The notes below the pieces were generated by a model. That model worked only from the letters and a program-made list of their open reading frames with translations. It made no database searches and was not told the origin of the DNA. Below are positions 58,423 through 64,000 of a stretch of DNA of 64,000 nt, in pieces; within the stretch, counting starts at the first letter, position 1, and every line of letters begins with the position of its first letter. Location of the stretch: assembly GCF_002994745.2 (NCBI RefSeq), contig NC_037090.1:15116001-15180000 (forward strand), in the 5' to 3' direction. The DNA comes from Rosa chinensis. Taxonomy: Eukaryota > Streptophyta > Magnoliopsida > Rosales > Rosaceae. Position numbers and translations under genes: made by a program.

Positions 58423-61400
58423 TCAAATTCTACAAACACCAATCAAGTTCAAGCAATGCTTGAACTTGCTCAATAGAACCGACTTTGTCAACATATCAGC
58501 AGGATTATCTGCAGTTCCAATTTTGAGGAGTTGAACATCACCATCCTCCACCATCTGACGAATCTTGTGAAATTTGACATTGATATGTTTAGTACGAGCA
58601 TGAGCAACTTGGATCTCTTCTAAATGAATAGCACTTTGACTGTCACAAAAAATATCCACATATTCTTGAATAATTCCCAAGTCCTCAAGCAAACCATGAA
58701 GCCAAGCTGCTTCTTTTGCACCTTCTGTTGCCGCCATGTATTCAGCTTCTGTAGTTGACAAAGCAATTGTAGATTGCAAATTCGACTTCCAACTCACCGG
58801 TCCACTAGCAAGAGTAAACACATAAGCTATAGTAGATCGGCACTTATCCAAATCACCTGCGAAATCAGAGTCCACATATCCAACAACACATTGACTCGTC
58901 TTATCCTGCTGAAAAACCAATCCAACAGCCACAGTACCAAGAATATACCGTAGAATCCACTTCACTGCTTGCCAATGACCTTTACCTGGGTTATGCATAT
59001 ATCTGCTCACCACACTTAAGGCCTGTTAAATATCCGGTCTAGTACACACCATACAATACATCAAGCTACCAACAACACTAGCATAAGGAACTTTAGCCAT
59101 ATATTTCATATCATCATCTGTGCTAGGAGACATAGTAGATTTAAGCTTAAAGTGAGAGACAAGAGGTGTACTTACAGGTTTAGATTTATCATTCATGCCA
59201 AACCGATGCAGTACATTCTTCAAATATTGCTTTTGTGACAAACAAACTTTGCCTCTTGATTTATCTCTTTCAATTTCCATGCCCAAAATCTTTTTACCTT
59301 CTCCCAAGTCCTTCATCTCAAATTCATCACTCAATTGTGATTTTAATTTATTTATCTCCACCTTACTCTTAGATGCAATTAACATATCATCAACATATAA
59401 GAGCAAATAAATGAAGGTCCCATCCTGTAGCTTGCGAAAATAAACACATGGATCATAAAGACTCCGAGTGTACTTCTGACCGAACATAAATTTATCAAAC
59501 CGCTTGTACCACTGCCTTGGAGATTGTTTCAAACCATACAATGATTTATGCAATTTGCAGACCCAATTTTCTTTACCAGCAATTTTAAATCCTTCTGGCT
59601 GAGTCATATATATCTCTTCTTTTAATTCACATGTAAGAAAGCAGTTTTTACATCAAGCTGTGCTAACTTAAGATCAAACTGTGCAACCAAGGCCAATAAA
59701 ATACGAATAGAAGAATGCTTAACAACAGGAGAAAATACCTCATTGTAGTCAATTCCTTCCTTTTGTGCGTAGCCTTTAGCTACCAATCTAACCTTATACC
59801 GTGATCCTTCCTTTTTAGCAAACACCCACTTGCAACCAATTGCTCTCTTCCCATGTGGTAACTGAACCAACTCCCATGTTTTATTCTTGTGAAGAGACTT
59901 CATCTCCTTACGGACCTTACCCATAGCTTTTTCCCATTCTACACAATCTGCATGTATGACAACTTCTTCATAAGTAGTAGGAATTTCTTCTTCAGTAACT
60001 GGAAGTGCATAAGTCACCATATCATTAAGCCAAGCTAGCTTTTGAGCATTCCTTTTTCCCTTTGTAGTTGCAATTGGTCCATCTTGCTGTGTAGGGTCTT
60101 GGGTTGGAGCCTCTACTTCAATACTCATGTCCTCAATATTTGAATCATATGAATCAACAATAGGACTCACTGGATCAATTGGAGTTTTAACAATTTTTTT
60201 CTTTAACTCCACTTGTTGCAAACTCTCTACGGTCATTCTCTGCTCTTCAGAATTTTTCTGCTTGTTCTGATCAACCATAATAGCCTCATCAAAAGTCACA
60301 TCTCTGTTTACAACAACTTTCTTCACATCTGGACACCAAAGCCTAAATCCCTTAACACCCTCATTAAATCCCAAGAATATAGCTTTCTTGGCCCTTGGAT
60401 CAAGCTTGCTTTCCTTGAAATGAAAATAAGCAGGACAACCAAAAATATGTAAATAATGATAATCAGTAGCATGTTTACCAGACCATACCTCCATGGGAGT
60501 TTTTCCCTCAAGTGCAGCAGTAGGTAACGTATTAATGAGATGACTTGCATACACAACTTCCTTAGCCCAAAATTCTTTGCCTAATCCAGTATTAGACAAC
60601 ATACACCGAATTTTCTCCAATAAAGTCCGATTCATGCGCTCTACCACCCCAATCTGTTGTGGTGTCTCTCTAACTGTGAAGTGTCTCGCAATGCCCTCAT
60701 CTTGACATAGTTTCAAAAACGGATCAGATTTGTATTCACCACCATTATCTGACCTGAGCCTCTTAATTTTTTGACCGGTCTGAATCTCAATCATCTTCTT
60801 CCACTTCACAAATATATCTAAGACTTCATCTTTATGCTTCATGGTGTACACCCATACTCTTCTAGAGAAGTCATCGACAAAAGAGACATAATAATGCTTA
60901 CCTCCCAAAGATGCAGTTTTGGCAGGTCCCCATACATCAGTGTGAACATAATCTAGAGTACCTTTAATCTAATGAATTGCGGTGCCAAATTTAACTCTAG
61001 TCTATTTACCAAAGACACAATGTTCACAAAATTCTAATTTTCCTGTCTTTGCACCTTTCAATTGACCTTGCTTCACTAATCCCTGCATTGCTTTCTCACC
61101 AGCATGTCCAAGACGCATATGCCATAATTTTGTATTGTCTGCATCATCATCATATGTAGTCTCAGATATTGTTGTTTCACCTGTCACTGTGCTCCCTTGT
61201 AGAAAATACAAATTTCTAAATCTTTCACCTCTCATCATCACAAGTGAACCAGAGACAACTTTAGCAACTCCACTTTTCAATGTAATTATGTGCCCTTTTG
61301 ATTCTAAAGTTCCCAAATCTTATTTAGAACATACCTGACATTAGTTAACTCTCTAACTACTCCATCATGCATCTTGAGACGAATTGTACCAATCCCTCAT

Positions 61401-61681
61401 GTTCTGCAAGGACTGTTGTCTCCCATCAAAACTACTCCACCATTCAACTCCTTGAAAATAGAGAACCATTCCCTATTAGGACACATATGATGTGAACAAC
61501 CTGAATCCATAATGTACTTGTCAGAATAACCAACTGTAGATGAATTAGCCAAAGCAAACTCAATCTCATCTTCTTCAAAATCTTCAAAAGATGATGAACA
61601 ACTCAAAGCAAAATCAAAGTCGTCATCTTCATCATCTCTTACAACATTCACTTCAAAACCTTTCTTGTCTCTGTTCTTCAA
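58423..61681 (-). pseudogene. copia pol region, broken
   Basis: Transcript order: protease with [13 protein letters not shown] (61681-61397, DSG active site); GAG-pre-integrase LWHMRLGHAGEKAMQGL and FCEHCVFGK (61316-61002); integrase core and start of RT (60908-59622) with RVWVYTMKHKDEV, IKRLRSDNGGEYKS, GVVERMNRTLLEKIRCML; RT (59607-59026) with LYGLKQSPRQWYKRFD and YLLLYVDDMLIAS (YVDD); RNase H (59013-58423) with GYVDSDFAGDLDKCRST, STTEAEYMAATEGAKEA and HINVKFHKIRQMV. A single-base frameshift lies near 59620, an in-frame stop near 59024, and further stops near 60970, 61320 and 61390. It resembles the Tnt1/Tork group. Confidence 0.92.
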
Positions 61682-61699
61682 CTTAGGACAATCTTTCTT

Positions 61700-62488
61700 C
61701 TAATGACCGTTGTTGCAACAAAAAGCACACTCATCTTTCGCAGGAAATTTACTTCTTGACTTGGAACGAGATTTACCTCTTTTTCCAGTAGGTTTTCTCT
61801 CATCAGATCTGCCCCTTACTACAAGTGCTTCACCTGACACATTTTGAAGTTGCTTCTCTTTCTTTCGGCACTCATTATTTATCAATGAATTACACACATC
61901 ATCAAATTTCACAACATTCTTTCCATGCAACAAAGTTGTAATCAAATGCTCATACTCGTCAAGAAGAGAATTTAGCAAACACAAAGTTTTATCCTCATCA
62001 CTAATTTGCACATCCAAATTAGCCAAATCTGCAAGTATCTTATTGTAATCACTGATGTGTTCAGACACAGAAGCACCTTGTCGATAATTAAATCGGAAAA
62101 GCCGCATCTTCAGGTGAAACCGGTTTTCAGCACTCTTGATCATATATTGGTCTTCTAATTTCTTCCACAACTCTTTTGCAGAAGTTTCTTCCATGACAAA
62201 GAATTTCTGATCTTTAGCAAGGCACATTCTGATAGAACCACAAGCCCACTTGTTAATTCTCACCCACTCCACATCATCTATGTCTGCAGGTTTATCTTCC
62301 AGAGCTATATCCAATTCTTGTTGACACAAGACATCCATCATCTCACACTGCCACATGCCAAAATTGTTGGTGCCATTAAAGTTTTCAACTTCAAATTTGG
62401 CATTACTAATTGATGGCCTGGAAGTCGACCAATGCGAAGAACCTGAAGACTCAGCCCCTTTCTTTTTCTCGTCAACCATGATTTCCAA
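61700..62488 (-). pseudogene. copia gag
   Basis: 262 codons starting MEIMVDEKKKGAESSG. The UBN2-type gag core runs from FEVENFNGTNNFGMWQCEM through ELWKKLEDQYM, FRFNYRQGASVSEHISDYNKI and LCLLNSLLDEYEHL. A basic stretch (KRGKSRSKSRSK) leads into a CCHC zinc knuckle (CAFCCNNGH) that is cut by a stop before its last cysteine. In the minus direction it starts ~43 bases after the 5' LTR end. Confidence 0.9.
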
Positions 62489-62515
62489 TCAATGAATTCC
62501 CAATTCAGAACCGGA

Positions 62516-62527
62516 GCTCTGATGCCA
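62516..62527 (-). other. Copia primer-binding site
   Basis: TGGCATCAGAGC on the minus strand, three bases after the 5' LTR. It is complementary to the 3' end of initiator tRNA-Met with one change from the usual TGGTATCAGAGC. Confidence 0.8.
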
Positions 62528-62530
62528 GTT

Positions 62531-62801
62531 TGTTGTGTTCAAGCGTAACAAATACAATATTGATATGGAACTAGATGAGTGGTCAAACAACGAAAAAGAA
62601 AACAAACATAAGAATTTATAGTGGTTCACTCAATCAATGTGATTGAGCTACACCCATTTTCGGAGCCGGCGAAAAATTCCACTATAATCAATTGGAAAGA
62701 ATACAATTAGAGTTTGAGAATAAACTCTATTCAAAAACGCAATACACCAATAACCTAGTTAACTCTCTCTCTCTCTCTTTTTAATACTGGCGGCAGCAGC
62801 A

Positions 62802-62843
<42 letters not shown>

Positions 62844-62983
62844 TAACTAATATAGGTTTCTTGTGAAGGTGACATATATATATATATATATATCCTAACT
62901 AATATAGGTTTCTTGCCAACGTCACCTTCACAATGGGCTTATCAATTTTTTATCCACCTATTCAATTAAAGCCGAATTCAATA
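62531..62983 (-). repeat. 5' LTR of the copia element
   Basis: 453 bp. It is longer than its partner through an expanded AT run (62803-62841) and a differently arranged second AT tract block; both LTRs have a repeated CCTAA(C/T)TAATATAGG-like segment. Confidence 0.9.
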
Positions 62984-62988
62984 CTTGA

Positions 62989-63850
62989 GCCATAATTGTA
63001 TGTGGCAAAGCATCTGCCAAAACTTTAGCTTCACGTTTGACATGCTTGACTTCCGTCGCCAATAGAAATTTATGCAGGTGATGGATGTCATGGATTAAGG
63101 ACTTAAGTCGCCAGGGGAGATTTGCTTTACAGTTGATGGGATCAATCAGAAGTTTAGAATCTCCTTCAACTTGGAGGGGAGAGCTGCCGCATGAAGACCA
63201 GCTCTAGCTAATCCTTCAGCAAGAAGGATATCAGTAGAAGTGAAAGGATTACATGCTGCTAGAACAGGATCACCAGCTTCATTCCTAAAAACAAAGCCAC
63301 CAGCTGCATACAGAGAAGGAAAAACCCCTTTGAGGGGGAATCCATTTGATTAAACTTTGAGGAAAAACCCCTTTGTTTCAAAATTTAATTTAAAACAACC
63401 CCTTTGAGGGGGAATCCATTTGATTAAACTTTGATCAGGACGTTTAAGCGAGGTGTTTAAATTCAAAAGAAGATAGGAGTTAGTTACAGCAAAGAAAACC
63501 TTGGTTGAGTTAAAATCTTGACTACGGAAAATAAGATCATTTCTAGCACGCCAAATGTAGTAGGCCGTGTGTACACTCATGGCAAACGGATTACAATCCT
63601 TTACGGTAAGTTTTGAAACAAAGTCTAGCCAATCCAAAAAGGATCATTGCCAATTTTCAGGACGGAGGTGGGAGAGTAAAAGGGACCAGATTGGTTTAGT
63701 AATTGGATAGTGGAATAACAAGTGATCCGCATTTTCTAGATTTGAATCACAAAGAGGACAATTTCTGTTTGAAGTTGCTGGTGAAAATATTATCCCTCGT
63801 AGGTTTGCAAGGCAAAAACTTTGATTTTGGTAGGTATATGAAGTTTCCAC
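62989..63850 (-). pseudogene. LINE ORF2 end: zf-RVT and RNase H, broken
   Basis: Transcript order: zf-RVT remnant (63850-63644) with LRGIIFSPATSNRNCPLCDSN and ADHLLFHYPITKPIWSLL; linker (63637-63350) with YIWRARNDLIF and LIKWIPPQRGCFKLNF; RNase H (63300-62990), in shifted frames, with GGFVFRNEAGDPVLAA, AEGLARAGLHAA and HVKREAKVLADALP. A stop at 63644, a 37-bp internal duplication and frame changes inactivate it. Confidence 0.8.
63324..63434. repeat. 37-bp direct duplication inside the LINE RNase H
   Basis: The same 37-mer (contains CCTTTGAGGGGGAATCC) is at 63324-63360 and 63398-63434, 37 bases apart. It sits exactly where the first RNase H strand should be coded. Confidence 0.9.
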
Positions 63851-64000
63851 ATCTTGAGAAGAATTTTGGATTTTGAGTGCGTAGCTTGATTCTGGTTTAG
63901 TAATTGAGAAGCTGATTTCAGTGAGAATTTATCATTAGGGTTAGGACCCTAGATTATCTCATCAGCAGAGGGGAAGAAAGGAATTGAACTAGCAATAATA

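Larger units (their letters stand above)
57927..62983 (-). mobile_element. 5.06-kb Ty1/copia retrotransposon, defective
   Basis: LTRs at 57927-58337 (411 bp, 3' LTR) and 62531-62983 (453 bp, 5' LTR), with CTTGA target duplications. On the minus strand each LTR begins TATTGAAT and ends ACAACA. A tRNA-Met primer site TGGCATCAGAGC is at 62527-62516 and a purine tract (CCAAGGTGGAGAT) lies at ~58350-58338. The order gag, protease, integrase, reverse transcriptase, RNase H is the copia order. The sequence is broken by stops and frameshifts between six open segments. Confidence 0.93.
57804..64000 (-). mobile_element. LINE 3' part, split by a copia element and cut by the window edge
   Basis: On the minus strand, LINE ORF2 sequence runs from the right edge to 62989, is interrupted by the copia element, and resumes at 57926. 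It then reads through a short tail (SNSLPLSASQVFL near 57920-57880) and 3' untranslated bases to an A run (plus-strand T run 57804-57813). Its 5' part lies beyond 64000. Confidence 0.75.

Noticed and set aside
1..64000. CRISPR arrays, operons, tRNA or rRNA genes
   Set aside because: Direct repeats present are transposon or microsatellite repeats without spacer structure. No cloverleaf or rRNA core sequence was recognised, and the context is a plant nuclear genome.

Overview
This is nuclear DNA of a flowering plant. The split genes with GT-AG introns, a NAC factor, an IDD zinc finger, a fasciclin-like arabinogalactan protein, the dense LTR retrotransposons and the tRNA-Met primed TRIMs all point to a eudicot. 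Rosaceae is only a guess from general character. No bacterial, viral or organellar block is seen.

Layout. (1) 1-800: first exon of a NAC transcription factor on the minus strand, cut by the left window edge. (2) 0.8-31.9 kb: a transposon-rich block with no intact host gene. It holds a 1.4 kb non-LTR insert, a hAT-type MITE and a 13.6 kb Ty3/gypsy element of Tat type. The gypsy element carries a second RNase H and a spliced antisense ORF, has a ~54-bp tandem array in its 3' region, and is split by a 1.7 kb insertion. It landed in the primer-binding site of an older TRIM. After it come an inverted TRIM cluster, one complete 599-bp TRIM, a ~3 kb Mutator-like element that carries a LINE 3' fragment, and an ORF1-only LINE with a 17-bp target duplication. 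(3) 32.3-55.4 kb: the gene-rich part. It holds an IDD C2H2 factor (3 exons), a palindromic hairpin, a second hAT MITE, P58IPK (9 exons), an FLA gene (1 exon, minus), a SINE, a WDR20/CreC-like WD40 gene (11 exons) and, convergent with it, a RING-CH membrane E3 ligase candidate (8 exons, minus). (4) 55.7-64 kb: a MITE, then a LINE on the minus strand interrupted by a 5.06 kb Ty1/copia element, running past the right edge.

I built the exon models by hand from reading frame, splice dinucleotides and phase. All summed CDS lengths divide by three (462, 482, 545 and 504 residues). Three introns need GC-AG borders, two of them consecutive in the WD40 gene. For most mobile elements I located exact target-site duplications by eye, so insertion boundaries are given to the base.

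The host genes do not form a pathway. P58IPK (ER co-chaperone), FLA (cell wall), WDR20-like (deubiquitinase cofactor family) and RING-CH (membrane ubiquitin ligase) are ordinary neighbours. The most unusual content is in the nested mobile elements.
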